Shown: positions 45,026 through 54,474, numbered from the stretch's first letter. The stretch is DNA of 59,213 nucleotides from Nocardioides luteus (GCF_000960475.2 NZ_JZDQ02000038.1:1-59213); one strand, 5' to 3'. The notes: generated from the letters alone by a model not told the origin. Numbers and translations are program-made.

Positions 45026-48000
45026 GAGAGCGGTTCCCTCTCCGCGGACGATGTCGACCTCGACCTCGCTCTCGCCGGGCATGTCCGCGATGGCCGTACG
45101 CAGCTCGGCGACCGTCATCGTGCGCCGCCGGGCTCCTTTCGGCTGCCGACGACGCTGACGACGGCGTTCGCGTCGGTCGTGGCGGCCCTCGACGAGCTGG
45201 TAGACGGCCGGCACGAGCAGCAGGGTCAGGAACGTGGAGGAGACCAGGCCCCCGATCACCACGATGGCCAGGGACTGCGAGATGAACCCGTTTCCTCCGG
45301 TGATCCCGGTGGCCATCGGTACGAGCGCGAAGATCGTCGCCAGCGCGGTCATCACGACGGGCCGTACCCGGCGTCCGGCGCCGTGGTGGATGGCGTCGGC
45401 GACGGACTGCCCACGGCGTCGGTACTGGTTGATGAGGTCCATCAGCACGATCGCGTTCGTGACCACGATGCCGATGAGCATCAGCATGCCGATCAGTGCG
45501 GAGACGCCGAGCGGGGTGTCGGTGGCGAAGAGCAGGCCCAGCGACCCGATCGCGGCGAACGGGATCGACATCATCAGGATGAGCGGCTGCACCAGCGAGC
45601 GCAGGATCCCGACGAGCAGGACGAAGATGAGTCCGACGGCCACCAGCATCGCCAGGCCCAGCTGGCTGAACGCCTCGGACTGCTGCTCCGAGACGCCGCC
45701 GACGGAGGTGCTGGCGCCCGCGGGAAGGTCGAGCTCGTCCAGGCGCTCGCCGACCTCGGTCTGGACGGCCCCGAGCTCGCCGTCGGCCGGCGTCAGCGAG
45801 ACGGTGGCGACCAGGTCCGTGCCGGTCCGGGCCAGGCTCGACGGCCCGGCGACCTCGCTGATCGTGGCGACGTCCTTCAGTCGAAGGCTTCCGGTGCCGA
45901 GCGCGAGGTTGCCGACCTCCTCGGTGGTGTTCACCGACGGCCCGGCGACGTAGACCGAGAGCTGCTGGTCGTCGATCGTCATCTCGGTGACGGCCTGCGG
46001 CGTCATCGCCGAGGCGACGATCCCGGCGATCGCCTGCTCGGTGAGCCCGTGCTCCGCGGCCTTCGCCCGGTCGACCTGGACGCGCAGGGTGGGCTGCTCC
46101 GCGGCCAGGCTGCTGCTGACCTCGGTCGTCTCGGGGACGTCCTCGAGTGCGGCGTACACCTGGTCGGTCGCCTTCTCCACCGTCGCGCGGTCGGTACCGA
46201 TGACCTCCACGTCGACGGTCGAGCCGCCGACCCCGCCACCGCCGCCAACCCCTACGGTGATCGCGTTCGGGTCGGGCAGCTCCTGGACGGCGTCCTCGAC
46301 ACGGTCGGTGACCGTCGGGACGTCGGCACCGTCGGAGACGGTGACCGTGTACGTCGCGGTGGTGTCGCCCGAGGTGCCCTCGTCCGGACCCCCCATCATC
46401 ATGTCGCCGGAGCCCGCCAGGCTCGCGGTCACGACGACGTCCTCGACGTCCTCGACCCAGTGCAAGACCTTCTCGGTCTCGGTCACGCGGCTGGTGACCT
46501 CGTCGATCGCCAGGCCCGAGTCGAAGGTCTGCGTGACGCTGACGCTGTCGCCGCCGGTGTCGCCGATGAACTCCACCTTGAGCTGCGGGATCAGCGCGAG
46601 CGAGCCGCCGAGCAGGAGCACCGCCGCGGTGATCACCGCGACCGGCTTCCGGGTCGTCCAGCGCAGCATCGGCAGGTAGTAGCGCTGCAGGACGTTGGGC
46701 TCGGCCTCCTCTCCTTCTTCCAGATCGGAAGCCGGGAGCTCGGCGCCGGCCGGGTGGTCCGGCTTCTTCAGGAACCAGTAGGAGAGCACCGGCACGATCG
46801 TCAGTGCGACCAGCAGCGAGGAGACCATCGCGATCGTGACCGTCAGCGCGAACGGCCGGAACAGCTCGCCGACGAAACCGCCGACGACCGCGATCGGGAT
46901 GAAGACCAGGACGGTGGCGATGGTCGAGGCGGTGACTGCCGAGGCGACCTCCTTGGTGCCATTCAGGATCGCGTCGAGCTTCTCCTCGCCGTAGCCGAGG
47001 TGCCGCTTGATGTTCTCGATGACGACGATCGAGTCGTCGACGACACGTCCGATCGCGATCGTCAGCGCGCCGAGGGTGAACATGTTGAGCGAGTAGCCCC
47101 ACAGCTGGAGCCCGATGAAGGTCACCAGGATCGACAGCGGGATGGAGAGCGCGCTGACCATCGTCGGGCGGCCCGAGCGCAGGAAGATCAGGATGACGAT
47201 CACGGCCATCGCGAGGCCGAGCAGACCCTCGATCGCGAGGTGTTCGATCGAGTCGGCGATGAACGGGGCCTGGTCGCTGACGACGGTGATCTCGGCGCCG
47301 TCGCCGAGACGCTTCTCCAAGCCGTCCAGCTTGTCCTCGACGTCGGCCGACAGGGACACCAGATCGGCGTCGTCGGTGGCGGTGATCGACAGCGAGACGG
47401 CGGGCTTCCCATTGACGCGGGTGAGGGAGGTGACGGGGTCGTCGGTGATCTCGACGTTCGCGACGTCACCGAGCTTCACCGGCGGTGCGTTCGGCTGCGC
47501 CGATCCTTGGGCGTCGGCACCCTGAGGCGCCGTCTGCTGGCCGCCCACTGGCCGGCCGCCCTGGGCGGTTCCGCCGGACGTACCTGCCGAGGCGGTGAGC
47601 GGGAGGCTCTTGACGTCGTCGACCGAGGTCAGCTGGTCGCCGACCTGGACGGAGACGGTGTCGCCGTCCTCGACGACGCTGCCGGCCGGGGTGGTCGACC
47701 CGTTCGCGGTCAGCGCCTGGGAGACGGCGTCCGCGGTCAAGCCATGAGCCCTCAGCTCGTCGGCGTCGGGGGTGACCGTGATCCGCTGGCCGGTGACGCC
47801 GCTGACCGACACGTCGCGTACGCCCTCGACGGTGCGCAGCTCGGGGACCGCGACGTCGTTCAGTCGCTCACCCAGCTTCTGCTCGGAGGCGTCCGACGAG
47901 ACCGTCAACGTCATCGCCGGGAGATCCCCGAAGCCACCGCTGGAGACCTCCGGCTCGGCACCTTCGGGCAGCTGAACGGACCCGATCGCCTCCTGGGCGT

Positions 48001-48349
48001 CGGCGACCACCTGGTCCTGGTCGACGCCGAAGTCGGTCGTCAGTGAGATCACCGAGACCCCGCTGGACGACGTCGAGGTCACCTCGTCGACGTCGTCGAC
48101 CTGCTCCAAGGCCCTGACCAGAGGTACGGTGACCTGCTCGTCGACCACCTCGGTGCCGGTGCCGGGGACCACGGTCATCACCGTCGTCTGTGGCTGCTCG
48201 AAGTCGGGGAACAGCTCCTGCTTCAAGGAGGTCAGGGACAGCACGCCGGCGGCGGCTATCAGGAGTGTCAGCAGAGCGACGACCGCTCTGTTCGCCAAGC
48301 TGGCGCTGGTGAGTTTGAACAACGAAGGGCTCCCGCGAAGAACGGACAC
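44999..48349 (-). CDS. RND-superfamily efflux transporter (AcrB/HAE-type)
   Basis: The 1116-aa transporter has the RND plan: TM1 at the N-terminus, two large extracytoplasmic loops, and two bundles of TM helices. TM4 carries the proton-relay acids in AIGRVVDDSIVVIENI, and LMLIGIVVTNAIVLMDLINQ is the matching TM10 region. No membrane fusion protein or outer-membrane channel gene is nearby, as expected for a Gram-positive-type RND. A Gly-rich QGGRPVGGQQ insertion lies in the first loop and a basic cytoplasmic tail follows TM12. The GTG at 48349 has AAGGG about eight bases upstream. Substrate unknown. Confidence 0.93.
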   Translation of the reverse strand: MSVLRGSPSLFKLTSASLANRAVVALLTLLIAAAGVLSLTSLKQELFPDFEQPQTTVMTVVPGTGTEVVDEQVTVPLVRALEQVDDVDEVTSTSSSGVSVISLTTDFGVDQDQVVADAQEAIGSVQLPEGAEPEVSSGGFGDLPAMTLTVSSDASEQKLGERLNDVAVPELRTVEGVRDVSVSGVTGQRITVTPDADELRAHGLTADAVSQALTANGSTTPAGSVVEDGDTVSVQVGDQLTSVDDVKSLPLTASAGTSGGTAQGGRPVGGQQTAPQGADAQGSAQPNAPPVKLGDVANVEITDDPVTSLTRVNGKPAVSLSITATDDADLVSLSADVEDKLDGLEKRLGDGAEITVVSDQAPFIADSIEHLAIEGLLGLAMAVIVILIFLRSGRPTMVSALSIPLSILVTFIGLQLWGYSLNMFTLGALTIAIGRVVDDSIVVIENIKRHLGYGEEKLDAILNGTKEVASAVTASTIATVLVFIPIAVVGGFVGELFRPFALTVTIAMVSSLLVALTIVPVLSYWFLKKPDHPAGAELPASDLEEGEEAEPNVLQRYYLPMLRWTTRKPVAVITAAVLLLGGSLALIPQLKVEFIGDTGGDSVSVTQTFDSGLAIDEVTSRVTETEKVLHWVEDVEDVVVTASLAGSGDMMMGGPDEGTSGDTTATYTVTVSDGADVPTVTDRVEDAVQELPDPNAITVGVGGGGGVGGSTVDVEVIGTDRATVEKATDQVYAALEDVPETTEVSSSLAAEQPTLRVQVDRAKAAEHGLTEQAIAGIVASAMTPQAVTEMTIDDQQLSVYVAGPSVNTTEEVGNLALGTGSLRLKDVATISEVAGPSSLARTGTDLVATVSLTPADGELGAVQTEVGERLDELDLPAGASTSVGGVSEQQSEAFSQLGLAMLVAVGLIFVLLVGILRSLVQPLILMMSIPFAAIGSLGLLFATDTPLGVSALIGMLMLIGIVVTNAIVLMDLINQYRRRGQSVADAIHHGAGRRVRPVVMTALATIFALVPMATGITGGNGFISQSLAIVVIGGLVSSTFLTLLLVPAVYQLVEGRHDRRERRRQRRRQPKGARRRTMTVAELRTAIADMPGESEVEVDIVRGEGTALSGARGDQA

Positions 48350-48446
48350 GGATGGGACCCTTCGATGCTCGCCAACTCCGGCGCTGTGGACATCGGCTGG
48401 ACGCACCGAGTCCGTCTACTGCGGATGGACGAGTTCTCCGACCAGC

Positions 48447-51377
48447 TCAGTCCACCAGTCCGCGGCGCCGCCCGATCGCCGCCGCCTCGGTGCGCCCGGA
48501 GGCGCCGAGCTTGGCCAGGATGTTGGAGACGTGGACCGAGACGGTCTTGGTCGAGATGAACAGCTGCTTGCCGATCTCGCCGTTGCTCCGCCCGGCCGCG
48601 ACGAGGGCGAGGATCTCCGCCTCGCGGGCGGTGAGCTGGCTGGAGGGACCGGCCGCCGACCGCTGCGGCGTGGTGCCGAGGGTGAGCAGGTGGTCGAGCA
48701 GCGGCTGGGCACCGAGCAGCTTGGCAGCGGCTCGGGCCTGATCGGCCAGCTCACGCGCTCCGGCGGTGTCGCCGCCGGCCCGGAGGACCTCGGCGAGCCG
48801 GACCCGGGACCAGGCCAGCTCGTGGACGTGCGGGAAGGCCTCGAAGGCGGCCACGGTCTCCCGCCACGCCTCGATGAGGTCGTCCTGCTCGGGCACGGAG
48901 ACGCCGGCCAGCCAATGGGCCCGGAGCCCCTCGGCCCGCAGCCGCGCCGACCACGCCTGACCTTCCAGTCCCCAGGGCTGCTTCGACCCGGCGGGCCGCG
49001 TGCCCTGGCCGATGATGCGGTCCACCTCCGCCATCACGTCCGGTCGCTCCCCGACGGGGAGTGCCGGGATCGCCCCGGCGATCGCACCGACGGCGATCGC
49101 CGAGAGCCGCGCACGGACGCCGAACCACTTCCCCCAGCCGACGGTGAGGGCGGTGACGCCCGCGTCGTAGGCCTCGATCGCCCCGTCGATGTCCCCACGG
49201 GCCGCGGCCGCTCTGATCTCGACCGGCGCGGACTCGCTGGCGGTCGCCACCTCCTGCTTCCATGAGGGTCGCAGCCGCCGGGCCTCCGCCCCGACATCGG
49301 CACCGCGGGCCTGCTCGATCATCAGCCGCTTGGACTCCAGCCACGGCCACAGCGCCGACGGGATGCCGTACGCATCGGTGAGCGCGAGCGCCTCGTCCCA
49401 TCGGCCGGTGATGTGGAGATGGTCGAGCCAGGCGATCCGGGCGTCGAACGCGTACGGCGCCCACGGGACGCCCCGCTTCACGCCGAGCTCGAAGGCGCAG
49501 CGGTAGTTCTCGCCGGCCTCGTCGAGACGGTCGGCGGCGTCGAGGGCGAAGCCGAGCTGGATCCGGGCGCGCAGCTCCGGGTGTAGCGCGCCGACCTTGG
49601 CCGCCCTGGCCACGGCCTCGCGCAGCGGCTCGATCCAGTCCTGCGGCGGGCGACCCCACGACCCGGCCAGCGTCGCGGCCACCTCCGCGGCGAGACCGGT
49701 CCGGCCGAGCTCCTCGGCCAGCGCCAGCGCCTCCCGGCCGGCCCGCTCGGCGTCGTCGTAGCGGCGGTAGATCATCAACGCCCGGGCGTACGCCGCGAGC
49801 AGCCGTGCGCGGACCAAGGGCGGGGCATCCTCGGGCAGCTCGGCCACCGCCGCATCGGCGAGCGCCCGCACGCTGACGTCGTTGACGTAGGCGAAGCTGG
49901 TCTCGATCTCGACCGTCATCAGCTGGGCGCGCCACAGACCCGGGGCGTCGGCCGGGAGAGACTCGCGCTGCTCACGAGCCAGCTTCCCGGCCCGGTCGGC
50001 GTGCCCGGCGGCCACCATCGCATCGCTGGCCTTGACCACCAGGTCGACCAGACGCTGGGTGTCCTGGCCCGAGCCGGCACGGCCGGCGAGCTGGGCGATC
50101 GCCTGCTGATAGTGCTGGGAGGCCTCGTCGGGACCACCGGCGGCCGCCGCCTCGTCCCCGGCCGCGATCCCGGCCCGGAGGGCGGTCTCATGGTCGCCGG
50201 CAAGACGGGCGTGGCGCGCGAGTCCGGCCGCGCTGCCGGTGGCGAGGTCGCCGCTCAGCGCCTGGACGTAGCGCTGATGGAGCCGGACCCGCTCCCCCGG
50301 CAGCAGGTCGTCGTAGACCGCCTCACCGAGCAGCGCGTGCCGGAAGACGTAGTAGCCGTCCTCGCGCGGGACCAGGATCGCGCGCTCGATCGCCTGCCTC
50401 AGCCCGGCGTCGAGGGTCGGACGGTCGAGGCCGGCGACGGCCTCGAGGAGCTCGTCGCTGACGTCGCGGCCGGCGGCGCTGGCGGTGTCGACCACCTCGC
50501 GCGCGGTCGCGTCGAGCTGCTCCAGCCTGATCAGGAGCAGGTCGGCGAGGTCCCAGGGCAGCTCGTCGGCACCCGCGGCCTGCACCAGCTCCTCGACGAA
50601 GAAGGCGTTGCCGTCGGCGCGGCGTACGACGCTCTCGACGTCGATCCCCGCATCCGGGTCGCCGGCGAGCTCAGCGACCAGGACGCGTACGTCGTCGTCC
50701 GAGAGCCGGCCGAGGTGGAACCGCTCGACCGAGGGCAGCCGGCTCCACTCGGCGAGCTGGCGGCGCAGCGGGTGACGGCGGTGGAGGTCGTCGGCGCGGT
50801 AGGACGCGACGATCGTGACCGGGCCGTCGAAGGGCCGGGTGAACAGGAAGGTCAGCAGGTCACGCGTCGACTGGTCGGCCCAGTGGGTGTCCTCGACCAC
50901 GACCAGCACCGGCGCCTTCTCGGCCGCGTGCTCCAGGAGCGCGTGGATCGCGGCGAAGAGATTCCCCCGGTCGAGCGCCTCCTGCACGGCGGTGTCAGCC
51001 CCGCCGAGCGCACGGGCGACGGGCGCCATCCGCAGGAGCCCCGGATGTACGTCGGCGACCTGGGCGACCACGTCGGGCAGTGCCGTGGTGATGCTGTCGA
51101 GGATCTCGGTGAAGGGCAGATAGGCCTCGGCGCTGTCGCCGAAGTCGAGGCAGTGCCCGACCAGCGCCTGCCTGCCGTCCGCGGCGGCTCGGCCCCTGAG
51201 CTCGCGCAGGATCCGGGTCTTCCCGACCCCGGCGTCGCCGGCGAGGAGGACATGCCTGCCCCCGCCCGGGCGCGCGCTGCCGTCCGGACCGACCAGCCCC
51301 ACCAGGCTCGTCAACGTCTCCAGGTCGGCGTCACGCCCGACCAGCCTCTCGGCACTCTGCGCCATGGGCGCAATCAT
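48447..51377 (-). CDS. Large LuxR-family regulator with AAA ATPase domain (copy 2)
   Basis: The 976-aa paralogue of the regulator at 39882 has the same layout: Walker A LLAGDAGVGKTR near residue 45, Walker B VLVVVEDTHWADQST, a helical TPR-like middle, and a C-terminal helix-turn-helix (LTAREAEILALVAAGRSNGE, LFISTKTVSVHVSNILAKLG). The start MIAPMAQSA at 51377 is taken by analogy with copy 1. A 40-aa microprotein gene lies upstream across a 13-bp hairpin. The two copies flank the two-component system and RND pump. Confidence 0.92.
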   Translation of the reverse strand: MIAPMAQSAERLVGRDADLETLTSLVGLVGPDGSARPGGGRHVLLAGDAGVGKTRILRELRGRAAADGRQALVGHCLDFGDSAEAYLPFTEILDSITTALPDVVAQVADVHPGLLRMAPVARALGGADTAVQEALDRGNLFAAIHALLEHAAEKAPVLVVVEDTHWADQSTRDLLTFLFTRPFDGPVTIVASYRADDLHRRHPLRRQLAEWSRLPSVERFHLGRLSDDDVRVLVAELAGDPDAGIDVESVVRRADGNAFFVEELVQAAGADELPWDLADLLLIRLEQLDATAREVVDTASAAGRDVSDELLEAVAGLDRPTLDAGLRQAIERAILVPREDGYYVFRHALLGEAVYDDLLPGERVRLHQRYVQALSGDLATGSAAGLARHARLAGDHETALRAGIAAGDEAAAAGGPDEASQHYQQAIAQLAGRAGSGQDTQRLVDLVVKASDAMVAAGHADRAGKLAREQRESLPADAPGLWRAQLMTVEIETSFAYVNDVSVRALADAAVAELPEDAPPLVRARLLAAYARALMIYRRYDDAERAGREALALAEELGRTGLAAEVAATLAGSWGRPPQDWIEPLREAVARAAKVGALHPELRARIQLGFALDAADRLDEAGENYRCAFELGVKRGVPWAPYAFDARIAWLDHLHITGRWDEALALTDAYGIPSALWPWLESKRLMIEQARGADVGAEARRLRPSWKQEVATASESAPVEIRAAAARGDIDGAIEAYDAGVTALTVGWGKWFGVRARLSAIAVGAIAGAIPALPVGERPDVMAEVDRIIGQGTRPAGSKQPWGLEGQAWSARLRAEGLRAHWLAGVSVPEQDDLIEAWRETVAAFEAFPHVHELAWSRVRLAEVLRAGGDTAGARELADQARAAAKLLGAQPLLDHLLTLGTTPQRSAAGPSSQLTAREAEILALVAAGRSNGEIGKQLFISTKTVSVHVSNILAKLGASGRTEAAAIGRRRGLVD

Positions 51378-51425
51378 CGCCCTATCGGACACCACCGGGT
51401 CTGTTTTTCCGTGCCCCGGACATGG

Positions 51426-51463
51426 AACAACGCCGAGCGGGATCTCTCCTGCTCGGCGTTGTT
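51426..51463 (-). terminator. 13-bp hairpin between microprotein 2 and LuxR/AAA 2
   Basis: AACAACGCCGAGC (51426-51438) pairs with GCTCGGCGTTGTT (51451-51463) across 12 bases. No U-run follows on the minus strand, so it is more likely an attenuator or mRNA-stabilising stem than a full terminator. Confidence 0.5.
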
Positions 51464-51480
51464 GGTCCCGCGCCCGCATC

Positions 51481-51603
51481 TCAGCGGGTGCGGTTGCGTC
51501 GGGTCTGACGGGCCGCAGCAGCCTGCTGGCGCTTGCCCAGGTCCTTCTGGATCTGCTGGCGGCGGTACTTGACCTCTGCTTCGTAACCTACGGTGGTGTA
51601 CAT
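51481..51603 (-). CDS. Basic microprotein paired with LuxR/AAA regulator (copy 2)
   Basis: A 40-codon ORF (ATG 51603 to TGA 51481) encodes MYTTVGYEAEVKYRRQQIQ followed by a Gln/Ala/Arg-rich end NRTR. AGGAG lies six to seven bases before the ATG. It resembles the ORF at 42872 in size, charge and the YxAEVxYRxQ core. Its place upstream of the LuxR/AAA gene is also the same. Function unknown. Confidence 0.68.
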   Translation of the reverse strand: MYTTVGYEAEVKYRRQQIQKDLGKRQQAAAARQTRRNRTR

Positions 51604-51651
51604 CTCGATCTCCTGGTTCTGTGTTCTGCTGACATCGAGAAGACTCCTCCG

Positions 51652-51686
51652 CTGAGGTAGGTGCCCGGATCGGTCGCGCGCCTTAC
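51652..51686 (-). promoter_or_regulatory. CTGAGGTAG-N19-GCCTTAC motif upstream of microprotein 2
   Basis: CTGAGGTAG (51652-51660) and GCCTTAC (51680-51686) have exactly the spacing seen at 43030. A further GCCTTAG (51713-51719) lies close to the divergent nitroreductase promoter. Confidence 0.5.
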
Positions 51687-51723
51687 TTTCCGACCTCGGT
51701 CCCGGCCTGAGCGCCTTAGACGG

Positions 51724-51729
51724 GACACT
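51724..51729 (+). promoter_or_regulatory. GACACT -10-like element, leaderless nitroreductase start
   Basis: GACACT lies six bases before the ATG at 51736. Confidence 0.4.
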
Positions 51730-51735
51730 GGGCCT

Positions 51736-52332
51736 ATGGAGTTCTCCGAGGTCGTACGCCGCCGCAAGATGGTCCGCAGCTACACCGGCGACCCGGTGGC
51801 CCCTGAGGTGATCGACAGGATCCTGCACAACGCCACCCGGGCGCCGTCGGCGGGCTTCTCCCAGGGCTGGGCGTTCCTCGTGCTCGACACCCCCGAGGAC
51901 GTACGCCGCTACTGGGAGGCCACGGCCGACGTGGACGATCCCGACCGGTGGCTGACCGGGATGATGACGGCCCCGGTGATCGTGATCCCGTGCTCCTCCA
52001 AGGCCGCCTATCTGGACCGCTACGCCCAGCCCGACAAGGGCTGGACCGACCGCGACGAGGCCCGCTGGCCGATGCCGTTCTGGCACATGGACACCGCGAT
52101 GGCGACGATGCTGATCCTGCAGACCGTGGTCGACGAGGGCCTCGGCGCGCTCTACTTCGGCATCCCGCCGGAGTCCGACGCCGCGGTCCGCAAGGCGTTC
52201 GACATCCCCGACACCTTCGACCCCATCGGGGCCGTCACCATCGGCCACCCCGCCACCGGCGGCGCCAAGGGCTCCCCGACCCGCCGCAAGCGTGCCCCGC
52301 TCGAGGAGGTCGTCCACCGCGGCCGCTGGTGA
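51736..52332 (+). CDS. Nitroreductase-family FMN-dependent oxidoreductase
   Basis: The 198-aa protein shows RRRKMVRSYTGDPV (FMN-phosphate binding Arg cluster, about residues 8-21), NATRAPSAGFSQGW near 38, and DTAMATMLILQTVVDEGLGA and YFGIPPES near 120-145, as in homodimeric nitroreductases. These use NAD(P)H and FMN to reduce nitro, quinone or other substrates; the physiological one is unknown. The ATG has a GACACT element six bases upstream. Divergent from microprotein 2. Confidence 0.9.
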   Translation: MEFSEVVRRRKMVRSYTGDPVAPEVIDRILHNATRAPSAGFSQGWAFLVLDTPEDVRRYWEATADVDDPDRWLTGMMTAPVIVIPCSSKAAYLDRYAQPDKGWTDRDEARWPMPFWHMDTAMATMLILQTVVDEGLGALYFGIPPESDAAVRKAFDIPDTFDPIGAVTIGHPATGGAKGSPTRRKRAPLEEVVHRGRW

Positions 52333-52333
52333 C

Positions 52334-53227
52334 TCAGTCCCCGGCCCGGGCCGCCCCTCGGGCGGCTGCCGAGTCCGGGGTGCGGGCGTGGGAGACCGCC
52401 ATGGCGAGATCGGCCAGTCGGGGCGCGACGATGTTGAGGATCTCGAAGACGGAGCCGAAGGCGCCGTCGACCGTCACCGGCCGGTCCTCGAGCGCCCGCA
52501 CGACCCGCTCGGCGCACTCCTCGGGACTCTCGCCACGGCCCTCGTACTCCGCGGTCGGGGCGATCATCGGCGTCCGCACGATGGCGATGCGCATGTTGGT
52601 GCAGGTCACGTTCTCGAAGTAGGCCTCGCGGCTCAGGATCCGCCCGAACACGTCGAGCGCCGACTTCGCGGCGATGTAGGCCGCGAACTTCGGCGCCTTG
52701 ATCTGGTTGCCCCAGGTGACGATGTTGACCACGTGGCCGAACCGCTGGGCGCGCATCGCCGGCAGCAGGCCCATCGTGAGCCGCACCGCGCCGAAGTAGT
52801 TGACCGCCATCATCCGCTCGAAGTCGTGGAAGCGGTCGTGGGTCAGCTCGAGCGAGCGCCGGATCGACCGGCCGGCGTTGTTGACGAGGTAGTCGACCGC
52901 CCCGTGCTCGGTCAGCAGCCGCTCCACCAGCGCGTCGATCGAGTCGCCGTCGGCCATGTCGACGAGGTAGGTCGACGCCTGCCCGCCGCTCTCCTCGATG
53001 CTCTTCCGCACCCGCTCGAGCTCCTCCGAGCGCCGCGCGGCGAGGAGCACGTGCGCGCCGCGTCGGGCCGCGGCGTACGCCGTCGCCTCACCGATCCCCG
53101 AGCTGGCGCCGGTGATCAGCACGGTCCGCCCGGCCAGGGGGCCGGGACGGCCGGTCACCGCCCTGAGCGTGCGCGCGACCCGGGCGCGAGGTGTCTGCAG
53201 GAGCGGGAGCGAGAGGAGGCTGACCAC
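52334..53227 (-). CDS. Short-chain dehydrogenase/reductase
   Basis: The 297-aa SDR has the cofactor motif TVLITGASSGIGEA (about residue 35), the AARRSEELERV segment suggesting NADP, VNNAG (about 115) and the catalytic YIAAK (about 185). The position usually occupied by the catalytic Ser in NISS-type motifs reads NIVT, with Thr possibly substituting. The start is GTG at 53227 with TAGGGT six bases upstream on the minus strand. The substrate is unknown. Confidence 0.92.
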   Translation of the reverse strand: MVSLLSLPLLQTPRARVARTLRAVTGRPGPLAGRTVLITGASSGIGEATAYAAARRGAHVLLAARRSEELERVRKSIEESGGQASTYLVDMADGDSIDALVERLLTEHGAVDYLVNNAGRSIRRSLELTHDRFHDFERMMAVNYFGAVRLTMGLLPAMRAQRFGHVVNIVTWGNQIKAPKFAAYIAAKSALDVFGRILSREAYFENVTCTNMRIAIVRTPMIAPTAEYEGRGESPEECAERVVRALEDRPVTVDGAFGSVFEILNIVAPRLADLAMAVSHARTPDSAAARGAARAGD

Positions 53228-53233
53228 GTCAGC

Positions 53234-53239
53234 ACCCTA
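53234..53239 (-). promoter_or_regulatory. TAGGGT -10 element, leaderless SDR start
   Basis: On the minus strand TAGGGT lies six bases before the GTG at 53227. Confidence 0.45.
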
Positions 53240-53252
53240 GTGGCGGCTCCCC

Positions 53253-54401
53253 TCACTTCTCCTTGGCGTGCAGCTTCAGCCTCGAGATCTGGTTCTTCAG
53301 CTCGTCGAGGAAGAGCGACCGGATGCTCTCGGTGTCCAGGGCTCCGTTGACACCGCGCAGCTTGCCCTCGCCGAGCTTGATGCAGACGGCCGACCAGGCG
53401 GCGCCGATGGCGCCGGTGAAACCGGCGGCGACGGTGGCGTTGATCGCGCCACCACCGACGGTGCCGAAGCCGGGGACCAGCTTGAGCAGGTTGCCGGCCA
53501 CGGTGCGCCCGGCCTGGGTGGCGGCGGCGGTGGCCGCGATGGAGGCCATCGCGGCCTTGTCGACCTCGATGCCGTAGATCGCGGAGATGCGGGCCATCAT
53601 CCCGAGCTGGATCGGCACCAGGACGACCGCGTCGGAGAACGGGATCGGGGTGGCGCCGGCCGCCCCGGCCGCGGTCGCGGCACCCGCGATCACGGTGTTC
53701 GCCTGCTCCTGCTTCCGCTTGAGATCCACCCTCTGCGCCGCGGTGAGGGCCTCCTCGACGCCTGCAGGCGCGCATCGAAAGGTGGCATCAACAAGTTCCT
53801 GCAGGCCGTGGACCTGCTGGCCCGAGAAGTCGTCGGCCTTGGCGTTGGTCAGGTAGACCCTCGCCCCGTGCACGGGCAGCCCGCGCGCGTCGATCTGCTG
53901 GGCGAACTCGACCGCGTCCGGGTGGTAGGCGCCGGTCGGCGACGTCGGCACCTGGGTCATCACCAGCACGACCGGCAGGCCCAGGTCGGCGAGCTTCTGG
54001 ACGAACGCGGCCTCGGTGTCCTCGAAGCGGCGGTCGGCGAAACGTACGGCGTACCAGGCGACGTGGATCTGCTCCGACTGCGGCTTGCGGCGCCGCTCCT
54101 GGATGAGCTTCGCCAGGTCGCGGATCACCCGGTCGCCCTCGATCCCGATCTCCAGGCCCTGGGTGTCGAGCAGCCCGAAGAAGCCGCTGGTGTGCAGGTA
54201 GAGCGTCGACTCCTTGGTCACCGGCTCACCGATCCCGGTCCTGGCCACCTCCGCCCCGAAGACCGCGTTGACCAGCGTCGACTTGCCGACGCCGGTCTTC
54301 CCGAAGACGGCGAGGTTGAACCGGCCGATCTCCTTGGCCGACTCGGCGTACCTCTTGTGGAACTCGTCCTTGAACCAGCCGTCGGATGCGAAGTTGTTCA
54401 C
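53253..54401 (-). CDS. Era/TrmE-like GTPase with C-terminal DUF697-like membrane domain
   Basis: The protein has the G1 P-loop AVFGKTGVGKSTLVNAVFG, G3 DTQGLEIG and a G4 region reading VLVMTQVPTS rather than the usual NKxD. The C-terminal third is Ala/Gly-rich and hydrophobic (about residues 255-355 of the GTG form) and resembles DUF697. Such GTPases act at membranes with unknown partners. GTG 54401 (382 aa) is listed. An ATG at 54476 would add 25 residues but would overlap the divergent peptidase start codon. Start choice uncertain. Confidence 0.82.
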   Translation of the reverse strand: MNNFASDGWFKDEFHKRYAESAKEIGRFNLAVFGKTGVGKSTLVNAVFGAEVARTGIGEPVTKESTLYLHTSGFFGLLDTQGLEIGIEGDRVIRDLAKLIQERRRKPQSEQIHVAWYAVRFADRRFEDTEAAFVQKLADLGLPVVLVMTQVPTSPTGAYHPDAVEFAQQIDARGLPVHGARVYLTNAKADDFSGQQVHGLQELVDATFRCAPAGVEEALTAAQRVDLKRKQEQANTVIAGAATAAGAAGATPIPFSDAVVLVPIQLGMMARISAIYGIEVDKAAMASIAATAAATQAGRTVAGNLLKLVPGFGTVGGGAINATVAAGFTGAIGAAWSAVCIKLGEGKLRGVNGALDTESIRSLFLDELKNQISRLKLHAKEK

Positions 54402-54462
54402 GTCGATCAAGGATGCCAGCAGGCACCGACGAATTGTCGTGGCCGCGCGCTCCGCGGAGGAA

Positions 54463-54468
54463 TAGCGT
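54463..54468 (+). promoter_or_regulatory. TAGCGT -10 element, leaderless C39 peptidase start
   Basis: TAGCGT lies six bases before the ATG at 54475, the same hexamer and spacing as at 4869. Confidence 0.55.
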
Positions 54469-54474
54469 TCCGAC

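Noticed and set aside
45179..48046. 955-codon frame antisense to the RND gene
   Set aside because: Same shadow effect; the minus-strand protein has full RND motifs.
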